This document shows, in pieces, positions 24,935-33,840 of a stretch of 64,000 nt of DNA. The translations under genes were made by a program, and so were the position numbers. The notes beneath the pieces were generated by a model, which was not told where the DNA came from, ran no database searches, and worked only from the letters and a program-made list of their open reading frames with translations. Numbering within the stretch: the first letter of the stretch is position 1; the number at the start of each line of letters is the position of its first letter. The DNA comes from an uncultured Prevotellaceae bacterium (GTDB lineage: Bacteria > Bacteroidota > Bacteroidia > Bacteroidales > Muribaculaceae). The DNA lies in NCBI GenBank assembly GCA_900318065.1, contig ONIY01000006.1, positions 1-64,000 on the forward strand, written 5' to 3'.

Positions 24935-26125
24935 TTATTCGTTTATATCATTTATTGAGTAGAGATAGTATTTTATTACTATGTGTCCACTATCCCTATG
25001 CTTGACTTCCTTAGCAACATTTAACCGTACGGTTCTTCCATGCAATTCTGCCTTATAATAGTAGAAATGTTCTATATTATCAGCTCTCGGATGCGTTAAA
25101 GCAGAATCATCAATATAGGTGCTGTTTTCAAGGAGCGCTCCCAAATCTTTTAAGTCTTCTTTTAGCAAGACTCTTGATCTGCCGAATGTATCAGAGAAAA
25201 GGTGTTTATTCCCATAAGTAGAGAACCCGACTTTGATTGTACCCTCGTCGATGGGCTTTTCATGCCTGATTTGGAGCAACGGTTCCATTTCGTGGAGATA
25301 GTGTGTCCTTTCGATTGCAGTTGCTGACTTTTCATTATCCCCTGCACATCGATGCAGAAGTTCGCATGCAGCGCACACTTCGTTGTCAGGAACAAAAGCG
25401 AGTTTTAGTTTCCCCTTTGCAATGTCGCAGTCCCGGCACCGTTTGATGGTGTACGGATTGTAGTCCGGAATAGTTTTCTTCTCTATGCCAGGATTGAAGT
25501 GGAAGATGCCCTTAGTGTCCTTACCCGTTGCCTCCTCACCGAGTGCCATTGCCTCGTCGTGTGGTGTCACGGGGTACTTTGACCTGCGCACCTGTACGAC
25601 GGTGCAGCGGCAGTTCCAGCCGTTTGGTGGGTAATACTCCTGCCAGAACGGGTCAGACATTGGGAGTGTCACACGATCGAGCGCGGCGTGTTCCGGACGC
25701 ACCTTTTTGTCTCGCTGAGTGCGGTACTGCAGATTGTATCGGTCGCCGTCCTGCATGAAGCCCTCCCACTTGGCAGCCATGTCAGCCGAGGCCTGGCAGA
25801 AGTTATATTCCGCACGGAGGTAGTTCTGGTTGTAGGTGCGGTCTATCCTCTGAACGTCATTCAAAAACTGTTCGAATGGTTTTCTATTGCCGTTCTCGTC
25901 GATGAGAGACGGGAACGCCTCGTTGAGTTCGTGGAACGTCTTCATGCCTGAGAAGATGTAGTTCGACCGCTGAAGACGCTGGCGCATGGCATCCGACATT
26001 TTGACTTGCTGGAAGCCGGAGTTGAGCGCGTCGGCATGTGTCTCTATGAACTCCTGCATTTTCGGTGTCTCCAGTAACTCTATGCGGAACTGTGACCCCT
26101 GTTCCTTGTAGAGTGTCTTCATCAT
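24935..26125 (-). CDS. MuF minor head protein fused to a nuclease-like C-terminal domain
   Basis: A 396-residue frame from ATG 26125. The MuF/SPP1 gp7 signature is present: RPEHAALDRVTLPMSDPFW and PPNGWNCRCTVVQVRR. A cysteine cluster CRDCDIAKG / CAACELLHRC follows. The last 120 residues (from HYLHEMEPLL to the end HIVIKYYLYSIND) resemble the phage Barnase/EndoU/ColicinE5/RelE-like nuclease domains found fused to MuF proteins. The frame stays open upstream to about 26311 and encodes conserved-looking LSPSDYLGLHERYARILADG without a start codon (see findings). Encapsidated MuF proteins could enter the cell with the DNA. Confidence 0.8.
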   Translation of the reverse strand: MMKTLYKEQGSQFRIELLETPKMQEFIETHADALNSGFQQVKMSDAMRQRLQRSNYIFSGMKTFHELNEAFPSLIDENGNRKPFEQFLNDVQRIDRTYNQNYLRAEYNFCQASADMAAKWEGFMQDGDRYNLQYRTQRDKKVRPEHAALDRVTLPMSDPFWQEYYPPNGWNCRCTVVQVRRSKYPVTPHDEAMALGEEATGKDTKGIFHFNPGIEKKTIPDYNPYTIKRCRDCDIAKGKLKLAFVPDNEVCAACELLHRCAGDNEKSATAIERTHYLHEMEPLLQIRHEKPIDEGTIKVGFSTYGNKHLFSDTFGRSRVLLKEDLKDLGALLENSTYIDDSALTHPRADNIEHFYYYKAELHGRTVRLNVAKEVKHRDSGHIVIKYYLYSINDINE

Positions 26126-26250
26126 TCCCTCGAACAGGCGCGAGAGTTCCTGACGTATCTCGTCCTCACGGGCGAAAGTGGCGACGGGAAGACCGCCGTC
26201 CGCAAGGATTCGGGCATAGCGTTCGTGCAGCCCCAGGTAATCACTGGGGC

Positions 26251-27585
26251 TCAGTCGAAAAAAGGGCGCGCATTTTGTTCCTGTCGCGTCTTTTTGTCCG
26301 GCTTGGGCGTTTTATTGCCTTTGGGGTCTTCATCGTCCTGTGGCGGCTCTGGTGGCGCGACAGGCGGCAACATCTGCCTACGTTCCCCTACAGGCATGTT
26401 GTATTTCTCCTCGAAGTAGGCAGGGTCAACCTCATACTCATTGAGCACCATCGTCTCGTATGCCACCTGCTGCTCCGGCGTATAGTCCACTGAGTAGTCC
26501 CAGTCGAAGTGGATTCCTTTGAGCGGGAAGCCGTGACGGATCATGTGCGGCAGCAGCTGATTGTTTACCATGTCACGGATGGTGTCGCAGTCCGCCTCGA
26601 TGAGGTTCTGGAAGACTTCAAGGTGCGTTTCAGACTGTGAGAGGCTGGATCCGTCCTCGATGGTCATAGTCTGCCCGATGATCAGTTTGGAGAGTTCCGA
26701 GTTGGCACGATCGATGCGCTTGTCATAGACATTGAAAGCATCGCCCCGTGAAGACTCCACGACCTCGATGTTCGTACCCTCCTGGAATATGCCCCATCCC
26801 TCGGTACCCATGTCGGCCATCATCTTTTCCATCTTGGCGAGTTCCTTGTCATCGCGTGTGGTGGTCCGTGCAATGCGCATCGGCATACCGAAGATCTCGG
26901 CAAAGGTGTCCCAGAACGCCAGGGCATTTTTCTTCGGGATGGTCTGTGTTGCGGCTTTGAGGTAAAGCCCCAGACTGTCTGGCTGCCCCACCTCAATGAG
27001 CCAGTCGGCAAACGGTGTGTCGTGGTAGTCAATGCCGGTGTGCCAGTCCTGTCCGAGGTCAGGAACGACACGGTGATATTCCGGAATGACATGCTTACGC
27101 GGAATGAGGCGCACCCCGTCATAGGTCTGCCGTCCGTTTATGTCGGTGGTGATGTTGCCCAGTTCTATGAGCGAGTGCCCCCAGTAGTTAGCGTCGAGGG
27201 CGAACTTCATTAGCAGTTTGAACCAGGAGGTGTTGAAGTAGTTTGCTGCCTCCTCGTCCTCGTCACCCTTCTCGTTGACCAGTTTGAAGGAACGGGCCAT
27301 GACAAAGCCCTCGCGCTGCTGTATGCAGCCGGAGAGGTGCAAATCCACCTCCACATCGCGGTATATGTCGTATAGCCTCTGACGGTTCGGACTATCCACG
27401 TTTATTGCCAACTGCCAGGCATTTCTCCAGTCCCCGATATCCTTTCGGGTGAGCGAGTCGGTGGTGCGCTGTAGTTCCATGACCGTCTTCTTGAAGCGCT
27501 GCGCATCCTTCTTAGCCAGGCGCAATGTTCCGAACGGGGTGCGCACCAGCAGTTTATTGTCTGTATTTTTGTTTCTCTTTCCCAT
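26251..27585 (-). CDS. Portal protein (DUF935, Mu gp29-like)
   Basis: A 444-residue protein with family motifs RKDIGDWRNAWQLAI, IYRDVEVDLHLSGCIQQR, GHSLIELGNI and FDWDYSVDYTPEQQV. DUF935 proteins form the dodecameric portal through which DNA enters the head. The C-terminal 40 residues are Pro/Lys-rich. It lies between gp36 and MuF as in Mu-like phages. Confidence 0.9.
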   Translation of the reverse strand: MGKRNKNTDNKLLVRTPFGTLRLAKKDAQRFKKTVMELQRTTDSLTRKDIGDWRNAWQLAINVDSPNRQRLYDIYRDVEVDLHLSGCIQQREGFVMARSFKLVNEKGDEDEEAANYFNTSWFKLLMKFALDANYWGHSLIELGNITTDINGRQTYDGVRLIPRKHVIPEYHRVVPDLGQDWHTGIDYHDTPFADWLIEVGQPDSLGLYLKAATQTIPKKNALAFWDTFAEIFGMPMRIARTTTRDDKELAKMEKMMADMGTEGWGIFQEGTNIEVVESSRGDAFNVYDKRIDRANSELSKLIIGQTMTIEDGSSLSQSETHLEVFQNLIEADCDTIRDMVNNQLLPHMIRHGFPLKGIHFDWDYSVDYTPEQQVAYETMVLNEYEVDPAYFEEKYNMPVGERRQMLPPVAPPEPPQDDEDPKGNKTPKPDKKTRQEQNARPFFD

Positions 27586-27590
27586 GATTG

Positions 27591-28010
27591 TTACCAGTTA
27601 TGACGTAGTTTCTTCTGACAGCCGTACACCATCGGGAAGCCGACGGGGTTTCCGTCCTCGTCGGTGGCAAGTGGCAGATCCGGCACGATTTTCCCTGCCT
27701 GAACTCCCTCCAGCCACTTGATGGCGCGTTCGTAACGTTCCTTTCGTATCTCCATGCCCATCTTCTGCGGTGCCGATGCAGCCATGTGATAGAGTGCGAT
27801 GTCGCAGGTGTACATGACCACGAGCCTGTTCCGCTCCGTGCCAACGGCACTGAAGATGGCGCTGGTGTCGTATTTGGGTCTGAGGTAGCCGCTGATTTCC
27901 TCGACGGCTTCCGTCTCGGCATTGGCCCGGTTCTCCTGGCTGACCTGTGAGACAACCTTCAGAGCCTGGTCGCCGATGACCACCTTGTAGTCTTCATCCG
28001 TGATAAACAT
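27591..28010 (-). CDS. gp36-like (DUF1320) head-tail connector protein
   Basis: A 139-residue protein: MFITDEDYKVVIGDQALKV, ETEAVEEISGYLRPKYD and YTCDIALYHMAAS are the DUF1320/Mu gp36 pattern (helical head-completion fold). It ends 6 bp before the portal start. Confidence 0.85.
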   Translation of the reverse strand: MFITDEDYKVVIGDQALKVVSQVSQENRANAETEAVEEISGYLRPKYDTSAIFSAVGTERNRLVVMYTCDIALYHMAASAPQKMGMEIRKERYERAIKWLEGVQAGKIVPDLPLATDEDGNPVGFPMVYGCQKKLRHNW

Positions 28011-28020
28011 AGCCAGAAGT

Positions 28021-28251
28021 TTAGAGTGTTATGTAAAGAGCCTTTGCTTCAAGGTCGGCAATGGTGGTACCTTTCCGGAACACCCCACCGGCTATGAACT
28101 TTTTGAGTTCCTGCTTGGAGAGGACTTCGAGGTGTTTGTTAATGACCAGCACCATATATTTACGGTGCGTGATATGGTGAAAGCGGTCTGCTTTCTTGAC
28201 GGCACGCTTGAAGCGGAAGCCGAAAATGAGGTCTTTAATGAGTTGGAACAT
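28021..28251 (-). CDS. Small basic phage protein between gp36 and terminase
   Basis: A 76-residue protein starting MFQLIKDLIFGFRFKRAVKK, with RKYMVLVINKHLEVLSKQEL. A longer frame starts inside the terminase gene, but the ATG at 28251, directly after the terminase stop, fits the operon best. No family recognised. Confidence 0.65.
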   Translation of the reverse strand: MFQLIKDLIFGFRFKRAVKKADRFHHITHRKYMVLVINKHLEVLSKQELKKFIAGGVFRKGTTIADLEAKALYITL

Positions 28252-28252
28252 A

Positions 28253-29815
28253 TTACCATTGGTTTTTGGAGGTCGGACGTTTGCCGAACCTCGGTGAATA
28301 AATCTGTTGTCTTGTATTTCTCTGCAGGATCCAGATGGCACCCTCGTCGGCATCAGGCGCGTCGTCGTTCCCGGACATACCCTTCTCGAATGCCAACAGC
28401 TGCTCCAGTCCGGCTTGCATGTCGGGGTCTTCCTTCTGTGCTTGGTCGTAGAACACGAAGCCACGCTCCCAGAGCGGACTGATGGCCTCGATACGCTGGA
28501 ACTTGTCCGGTTTTTTGCGCGTGTCGCCCGTGATGGGGAGTTGGTAGCCACGCAGATTGCCCTCCTCCGTGAAGTCGTCGAGTATCATATCCTGCATAAA
28601 TGAAGCCTCCATCGCAAAGCGTATGGCAATGCCTACTTCCTGGCTCCACTCGTAGAGGTCGTAACACCAGCGCACCAGTTCCGCTACCGATGCCTTGCGC
28701 ACGAAAGCGCGGAGGTGCCAGAGCTCCGTCTTGCGCTTTGCCCATAGTTTGGCCGCCTTGGTGTCGTTGGTCTTCTTGCTTTTCCAGGACGGGTCGATAT
28801 AGAGGACAAATTCGGTAAAGTCCTTCCACGCTGGACGCTTCGCCCACTTGATCCATTCCTGCCGGAAGACGGTGCCCTCCACGATGGGGTTGTGCATCAT
28901 CTCCTTGTTCCAGGCACGATAGCCCACGAACTCCATGTACTCACGAGCCTCCTCCTTGGTCCATTTCTCTTTCCATACGGGGTTGCCCTCATTGTCAACG
29001 GCATATACCGTTGAGACGTGGACGCCCTTTGTGGCGCATATATTCGCCAGGACGGAAGTCTTGGATATGAGGTTGCCCACCATGAGGAAGCGACCGCGAC
29101 CCACGTCGAGCGCTCCGAAGAGTGCCTCCTTTACCCAGTCGGTGAGTTCACGGACACGCCGTTCGTTACGGCATAGTTCGTCGTCGTCGAGGTCGTCGAT
29201 GACAATGTAGTCAGGACGCGACTCACGCTTACGGAGACCACGTGGCGACTGCCCACGGCCACAAGCCAGGAAATACACCCCGTCCTTGGTGGTGAACTCA
29301 CCCTCCGTCCAGTTGCCGAGCGTCATTTGTTTGCCGAAATCAGCAATGATGCGTTTGTTATACTGGAGCTCCGCCTGAATGTCACCCAGCAGTCGGTCGG
29401 CGGAGTCCTCGGACTTTCCGACAATCACCATGAAATTGATGAGCCGCTTCGGTTGGAACATCAACCAGAGCGGCATGAAGATGTCGAAGTGTGTGGACTT
29501 GGCGTGACCGCGTGGCCACTTGAAGACCGCCTTCAGGTTCGGCGTGTTTTTTACGAGTTTGGCTGCCGCATTGTGAAATGGGGCATTGTGGATGGTGCGT
29601 ATGGCTTCGCCAGTCACCTTGTCACGGAGTGTAAGGAAATGCGGAAAGTAATACTCACAGAAAGCGGCATAGTCTTTCTGGAGGCGGCGTATGCGCTGCT
29701 CCTTCTGGGTGGCATTCTCACGTACGAGACTTTTCGTGTCGGTCAGGTTTTGGATCTGCCGGCAATGCTCCCTCCACTCCTCCTGTACTTTCTTAAATTC
29801 CGCGATAGTGGACAT
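28253..29815 (-). CDS. terL: Terminase large subunit (Mu gp28-like)
   Basis: A 520-residue protein. The ATPase part has FKWPRGHAKSTHFD (Walker A, near residue 90), YIVIDDLDDDELCRN (Walker B) and a motif III-like FLMVGNLIS. The nuclease part has VLYIDPSWKSKKTND and FAMEASFMQDM, acidic residues of the RNase-H-like domain. It pumps and cuts phage DNA during packaging. The gene is coupled to the small subunit 3 bp upstream. Confidence 0.9.
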   Translation of the reverse strand: MSTIAEFKKVQEEWREHCRQIQNLTDTKSLVRENATQKEQRIRRLQKDYAAFCEYYFPHFLTLRDKVTGEAIRTIHNAPFHNAAAKLVKNTPNLKAVFKWPRGHAKSTHFDIFMPLWLMFQPKRLINFMVIVGKSEDSADRLLGDIQAELQYNKRIIADFGKQMTLGNWTEGEFTTKDGVYFLACGRGQSPRGLRKRESRPDYIVIDDLDDDELCRNERRVRELTDWVKEALFGALDVGRGRFLMVGNLISKTSVLANICATKGVHVSTVYAVDNEGNPVWKEKWTKEEAREYMEFVGYRAWNKEMMHNPIVEGTVFRQEWIKWAKRPAWKDFTEFVLYIDPSWKSKKTNDTKAAKLWAKRKTELWHLRAFVRKASVAELVRWCYDLYEWSQEVGIAIRFAMEASFMQDMILDDFTEEGNLRGYQLPITGDTRKKPDKFQRIEAISPLWERGFVFYDQAQKEDPDMQAGLEQLLAFEKGMSGNDDAPDADEGAIWILQRNTRQQIYSPRFGKRPTSKNQW

Positions 29816-29818
29816 AGT

Positions 29819-30292
29819 TTAGAGTTCTGCAGGGTGAGACATCTTTTCCATGAGGAACTTGTTCTGGTACTTGTTGATGGCCTTGATAAGTTCCGGCGTG
29901 ATGTCCGGATCGTAGCAAGCCTGGTCCTGAATCCATCGATTGAATGCCATGAAGACCTCGATGGCATCGATGACGTTTGCCTTCTTGTCGAGTTTCTCAA
30001 TCGTTGACGAGAGTTTCGACAGTTTGTCGGCGAGTGCCCCGATAGCCTCTGGGTCGCCTGAATCATTGACCTGCGCAATGAGGTTGTCGATAGCGAGGAG
30101 CAACTTGTTGACCAGTTCAGGGCGTGAGATATTCTTGGCTGCACGCGCCTCCTTCCATCCGTCGGTGCTGCACCACTTAGAGACAGACTGCCTTGACACG
30201 CCCAACTGGTCGGCAATCTCCGTCAGTTCCATGCCGGACATGTACAGTGACCGTCCGAGCTGTTTCTTTCTTTCAATTTCTGCTTTTGTCAT
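29819..30292 (-). CDS. Terminase small subunit-like HTH protein
   Basis: A 157-residue protein; ATG 30292 (MTKAEIERKKQLGRSLYM) is chosen because the longer frame runs through the promoter region. It has a helix-turn-helix ELTEIADQLGVSRQSVSKWC and a helical C-terminus, as in Mu gp27/DUF1804-type small terminases. It is the first gene of the leftward packaging block. Confidence 0.8.
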   Translation of the reverse strand: MTKAEIERKKQLGRSLYMSGMELTEIADQLGVSRQSVSKWCSTDGWKEARAAKNISRPELVNKLLLAIDNLIAQVNDSGDPEAIGALADKLSKLSSTIEKLDKKANVIDAIEVFMAFNRWIQDQACYDPDITPELIKAINKYQNKFLMEKMSHPAEL

Positions 30293-30489
30293 AAAAACGT
30301 TTTTATTAAAGGAGTTGAAAACTGGTGCAAAGTTGGTTATTTTCAGGCAGTAGAGAAAAAATGTGTGCAATGGTTTCATAGAAGTGTGCAACCGTTTCAC
30401 ACTTTTTTTGTAGGGTCGATTAAAGGACGCAACTTTGCACAAAAAACAATCGCAGCTGTGCGTTTCCGCACAGCATAAAGAACGAAAAA
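30293..30489. promoter_or_regulatory. Divergent late promoter region with tandem activator-site-like repeats
   Basis: GTGTGCAATGGTTTCA (30363-30378) and GTGTGCAACCGTTTCA (30384-30399) are tandem, 21 bp apart. The second is part of an imperfect 19-bp palindrome GTGTGCAACCGTTTCACAC. AACTTTGCAC lies on the plus strand (30431-30440) and on the minus strand (AACTTTGCACC, about 30335-30325), placing similar -7-like boxes on either side. This fits one activator driving both structural blocks. An 8-bp perfect hairpin GCTGTGCG-TTTC-CGCACAGC (30455-30474) lies in the rightward leader. Confidence 0.6.
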
Positions 30490-31440
30490 ATGAGCAAGAC
30501 AAAAAGAGTAAGAATCAGCAACGAGAGCCTGAACAGCTACGGCACGAGGGTTCTGACGGCGGGCATGAACGTGGAGCAGTACAACCGTAACCCCGTACTA
30601 TTGTATATGCACGAGCGCGGTCAGGTCATCGGCTATGTTAAGGACTTGAAGGTGGAAGGTGACGAGGTGACCGGCGAACTGATGTTTGACGAAGCCACGG
30701 AACTGAGCCAGCGCTGCAAGAAGCAGTGGGAGTTCGGCAGTCTGAAGATGGTGAGTGCCGGTATCGACATTCTGGAACTGAGCGAAGACCCGAAGCACCT
30801 GGTGCAGGGTCAGACCAGCCCGACCATCAGCAAGAGCAAACTGCTTGAGGTGTCGCTTGTTGACATTGGCGCGAATGACGATGCCATCGTGCTGCAGAAA
30901 GACGGCAAGCGCATAGAGTTAGGCAAAGACGGCGGTGTAGAGTTGCCGCTGCTGCATAGTAATAACAACAAAAATCAAAAACCAAAGCAAATGGATCAAG
31001 AGAAGTTAGCCCTTCAATTGGGCTTGCCTAAGGATGCCGACGAAGCGACCATCAACGCGAAGCTGGCAAAGCTGCAGGCTGACGGTGCGGAGGCTGAGAC
31101 CCTGCGCCAGGAACGCGACACGCTGCGTGCCGCCCGTATTGAAACCTTGGTGAACGCTGCCATTGCCGAGAAGAAGATCGGTGAGGACAAGAAGCAGCAG
31201 TTCCTGGACCTCGGCAAGAAAATTGGTGCCGACGAGTTGAAGCAGACCTTAGACGCCATGTCGCCCCAGGTAAAGCTGAGCAACATCGTGAATGGCGGCG
31301 GTGCTCCAGCCGGTGGCCATGCCGAGTACAAGAAACTGAGCGACGTGCCGAGCGACGAGTTGTCGAAGATGCGTGAGCAGAACCCGGCGCAGTACAAGAA
31401 ACTGTACAAGGCCGAGTACGGCATTGAATGTGAAATCTGA
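30490..31440 (+). CDS. Prohead protease fused to scaffold
   Basis: A 316-residue protein. Residues 1-140 are HK97-type serine protease-like: LLYMHERGQVIG (His), SLKMVSAGIDI (Ser) and LEVSLVDIGANDDA. A low-complexity link (about residue 155) leads to a helical scaffold part (KLALQLGLPKDADEATINAK, then long coiled coil). Self-cleavage during head assembly is the usual role, as in Mu gpI/gpZ. First gene of the rightward late block. Confidence 0.8.
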   Translation: MSKTKRVRISNESLNSYGTRVLTAGMNVEQYNRNPVLLYMHERGQVIGYVKDLKVEGDEVTGELMFDEATELSQRCKKQWEFGSLKMVSAGIDILELSEDPKHLVQGQTSPTISKSKLLEVSLVDIGANDDAIVLQKDGKRIELGKDGGVELPLLHSNNNKNQKPKQMDQEKLALQLGLPKDADEATINAKLAKLQADGAEAETLRQERDTLRAARIETLVNAAIAEKKIGEDKKQQFLDLGKKIGADELKQTLDAMSPQVKLSNIVNGGGAPAGGHAEYKKLSDVPSDELSKMREQNPAQYKKLYKAEYGIECEI

Positions 31441-31468
31441 AGTTAAACCAACAAAAAAGAAAAGAGAA

Positions 31469-32545
31469 ATGATTCGACTTTTTGCAATGATCGCTGCGGT
31501 TCTGGTGAACTGCGTGATGGGCAGCACCCTTGCTGCCGTGGTCGGCGTTGACCCCGCCGTGGGTGCCGTCGGCCTGAATGTGTTAGCCGCCACCGTGGGC
31601 AATGTCGCCCCTGCCGGTAGCCTCCGTGCCGGAGTCTATACCGAGATCTGGACCGGCGAACTGGTGAAGTACCTTCGCCGTGGCCTTGAAGCCACATGGC
31701 TTGACGGCATTCCCGACAGTTCGAGTATCGTGAACAATGACGTGATTCACCTTGTGGAGGTAGGCGTTGACCCTGACGTGCTGATCAACAACACGACCTA
31801 TCCTATCCCCTTGCAGGCACTCAATGACGCAGACATCGCCATTCAGCTTGACAAGTTCCAGACGAAGGTGACCCCTGTGACCGATGACGAACTCTACGCC
31901 ATCAGTTACGACAAGATGTCGCGCGTGAAGGAGAGCCACGGTAATGCCATCAATGACTCGAAGTTTGCGAAGGCAGCCCATGCGCTGTGTGCGCAGAAGA
32001 ATACAGCCACCACCCCGGTACTGACTACTACTGGTGCGCGTGATGCCGACACAGGCCGACTGAAGTTGTGCGTCCAGGACATTATCAACCTGAAGCGTGC
32101 GCTTGACAAGTTGAAGGTTCCTGCCGACAACCGCCGTCTGGTATTGTGCACCGACCATGTGAACGACCTGCTGGAGACCAGCCAGGTGTTCAAGGAGCAG
32201 TACAACATCAACCGCAATGACGGTACCGTAGGCAAACTGTTCGGCTTCAACATCTACGAGTTCGCCAACAATCCGCTGTACACCACCGCAGGTCAGAAGA
32301 AAGCCGTCGGTGCTACCGCTGAGACTGGCGAGTTCCAGTGCTCCTTTGCGTTCTACGTTCCCCGTGTGTTCAAGGCCACCGGTTCTACGAAGATGTACTA
32401 CAGCGAGGCAAGCACCGACCCGGAGTACCAGCGCAACAAGATCAACTTCCGCCACTACTTCGTTTGTCTGCCTAAGAAGGCCGATGCCGGCGGCGTGATC
32501 ATGAGCGGCTATCAGGCTACTGCAGCAGCTATTCCTGAAGGATAA
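31469..32545 (+). CDS. Major capsid protein
   Basis: A 358-residue protein from ATG 31469; an earlier in-frame start overlaps the scaffold gene. The Ala/Val-rich N-terminus is followed by GVYTEIWTGELVKYLRRG, IQLDKFQTKVTPVTDDELY and near the end RNKINFRHYFVCLPKKADAG. This is the pattern of Bacteroidota phage major capsid proteins with an HK97-like fold. Position directly after protease-scaffold supports it. Confidence 0.85.
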   Translation: MIRLFAMIAAVLVNCVMGSTLAAVVGVDPAVGAVGLNVLAATVGNVAPAGSLRAGVYTEIWTGELVKYLRRGLEATWLDGIPDSSSIVNNDVIHLVEVGVDPDVLINNTTYPIPLQALNDADIAIQLDKFQTKVTPVTDDELYAISYDKMSRVKESHGNAINDSKFAKAAHALCAQKNTATTPVLTTTGARDADTGRLKLCVQDIINLKRALDKLKVPADNRRLVLCTDHVNDLLETSQVFKEQYNINRNDGTVGKLFGFNIYEFANNPLYTTAGQKKAVGATAETGEFQCSFAFYVPRVFKATGSTKMYYSEASTDPEYQRNKINFRHYFVCLPKKADAGGVIMSGYQATAAAIPEG

Positions 32546-32580
32546 GTAACCCCAAGTTAAAACCGTAAAAACAGAAAGAA

Positions 32581-32853
32581 ATGAAACTGATTGTAAAGAA
32601 CGTATTTCGTGACAAGACCGACCATGTGACGGTCTATGAGCCAGAGACCATTCTGGAAGTGAAGGACAAGGAACGTGCTGCCGACCTCGTTAAGCGTGGT
32701 CTGTGCGCCGAGTATAAGGGCAAGAAGGATGCCGCCGTGACCCTTGGCGAGGAAACCCCTGAGGCTCCTGCGGAGGGATCACCAGAGACCCCTGCGGAGG
32801 AATCACCAGAGACCCCTGCGGAAGGTGAGAAGCCTAAAAGCGAGAAGCAATGA
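32581..32853 (+). CDS. Small head protein with tandem Pro/Glu repeats
   Basis: A 90-residue protein. The first 55 residues (MKLIVKNVFRDKTDHVTVYE) resemble phage head fibre or gpD-like small proteins; the tail has three tandem copies of PE(A/T)PAE(G/E)S. The nucleotide repeat has a unit of about 30 bp. It overlaps the amidase start by 4 bp. Function unknown. Confidence 0.65.
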   Translation: MKLIVKNVFRDKTDHVTVYEPETILEVKDKERAADLVKRGLCAEYKGKKDAAVTLGEETPEAPAEGSPETPAEESPETPAEGEKPKSEKQ

Positions 32854-33317
32854 GTAAGCCCCTGCAATATCTTGTAATCCACTGCACAGCCACGCGCGAA
32901 GGCCGTGAGGTGAAAAGCAGTGAAATTCGCCACTGGCACACAGACCCTGTGTCGAAGGGTGGTCGTGGCTGGAAGCAGGTGGGTTACACAGATATGATAC
33001 ACTTGGACGGCAAGGTGGAGCGTCTGGTGAAGAACAACGAGGATGCCTTAGTGGACCCTTGGGAAATCACCAACGGAGCAGTGGGCTACAATGCCATCAG
33101 CCGCCACGTGGTGTATGTCGGAGGTCTGGCCGTTGACGGTCAGACTCCGAAAGACACCCGGACTGCGGCACAGAAAGCGGCATTGAAAGCCTATGTGCTG
33201 GACTTCCACAAACGTTTCCCGAAAGTGAAGATCATCGGCCACAGGGAGGTCGCTAACAAGGCCTGTCCGAGTTTCGACGTTCAAAAGTGGCTCAAAGAAA
33301 TAGGAATCAATCAATAG
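32850..33317 (+). CDS. N-acetylmuramoyl-L-alanine amidase (endolysin)
   Basis: A 155-residue Amidase_2 domain: LVIHCTATREGREV carries the first zinc His, IGHREVANKACPSFDVQKWL the last His and the Cys ligand, and ISRHVVYVGGL the middle strand. It cuts the peptide stem from peptidoglycan at lysis. There is no signal peptide, so it needs a holin or other export. It is followed by the spanin-like pair. Confidence 0.9.
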   Translation: MSKPLQYLVIHCTATREGREVKSSEIRHWHTDPVSKGGRGWKQVGYTDMIHLDGKVERLVKNNEDALVDPWEITNGAVGYNAISRHVVYVGGLAVDGQTPKDTRTAAQKAALKAYVLDFHKRFPKVKIIGHREVANKACPSFDVQKWLKEIGINQ

Positions 33318-33324
33318 TTGATAT

Positions 33325-33840
33325 ATGGAAATGGACCTCAGTCAAATCCTCAACGTGATATTAGGCGGTAGCCTGGTCGGTGCCATTATCTCCATCGTGA
33401 CCATCCGGAGTGCCTTGAAGAAGGCGCGTGCGGAGGCAGAGAAGGCTCTGGCCGAAAGCGACACGGTGAAGATAACAAACACTGAGCAAGCCACCCGTAT
33501 ATTGGTTGAGAACATTGTAGAACCCTTAAAACAAGAGTTGAATGAGACACGGAAAGACCTTGGCTCGACGAAACGCGAGATGGCCCGGCTCAGGAAAGCT
33601 ATTGACGATGCCAACAGTTGCCGCTATAGTGCTGAGTGTCCTGTTCTTGACAGGATGCGCCGCACATCGAAAGAGCGTGACGAAGGCAAAGGAAGAGCAG
33701 TTGTCGGAAACCATCCGCACGGACAGCGTGATTCGCCTGGCTATAGACAGCGTAAGCGAACTGGTAGAAATCCGGACGGAGCCAGTGAAGGTGCCGATGT
33801 CGGCGGTGACGTTGACGATAGCGACGGACAGCCTCCGTAG
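33325..33840 (+). CDS. Inner-membrane spanin-like protein
   Basis: A 171-residue protein with one N-terminal membrane helix (ILNVILGGSLVGAIISIVTI) followed by a long coiled coil (KKARAEAEKALAESDTVKI to MARLRKAIDDA). Its last 78 codons share DNA with the lipoprotein gene in another frame. This is the layout of i-spanin genes (Rz). The C-terminal part (from about residue 110) is Gly/Asp-rich and may be constrained by the overlapping frame. Confidence 0.65.
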   Translation: MEMDLSQILNVILGGSLVGAIISIVTIRSALKKARAEAEKALAESDTVKITNTEQATRILVENIVEPLKQELNETRKDLGSTKREMARLRKAIDDANSCRYSAECPVLDRMRRTSKERDEGKGRAVVGNHPHGQRDSPGYRQRKRTGRNPDGASEGADVGGDVDDSDGQPP

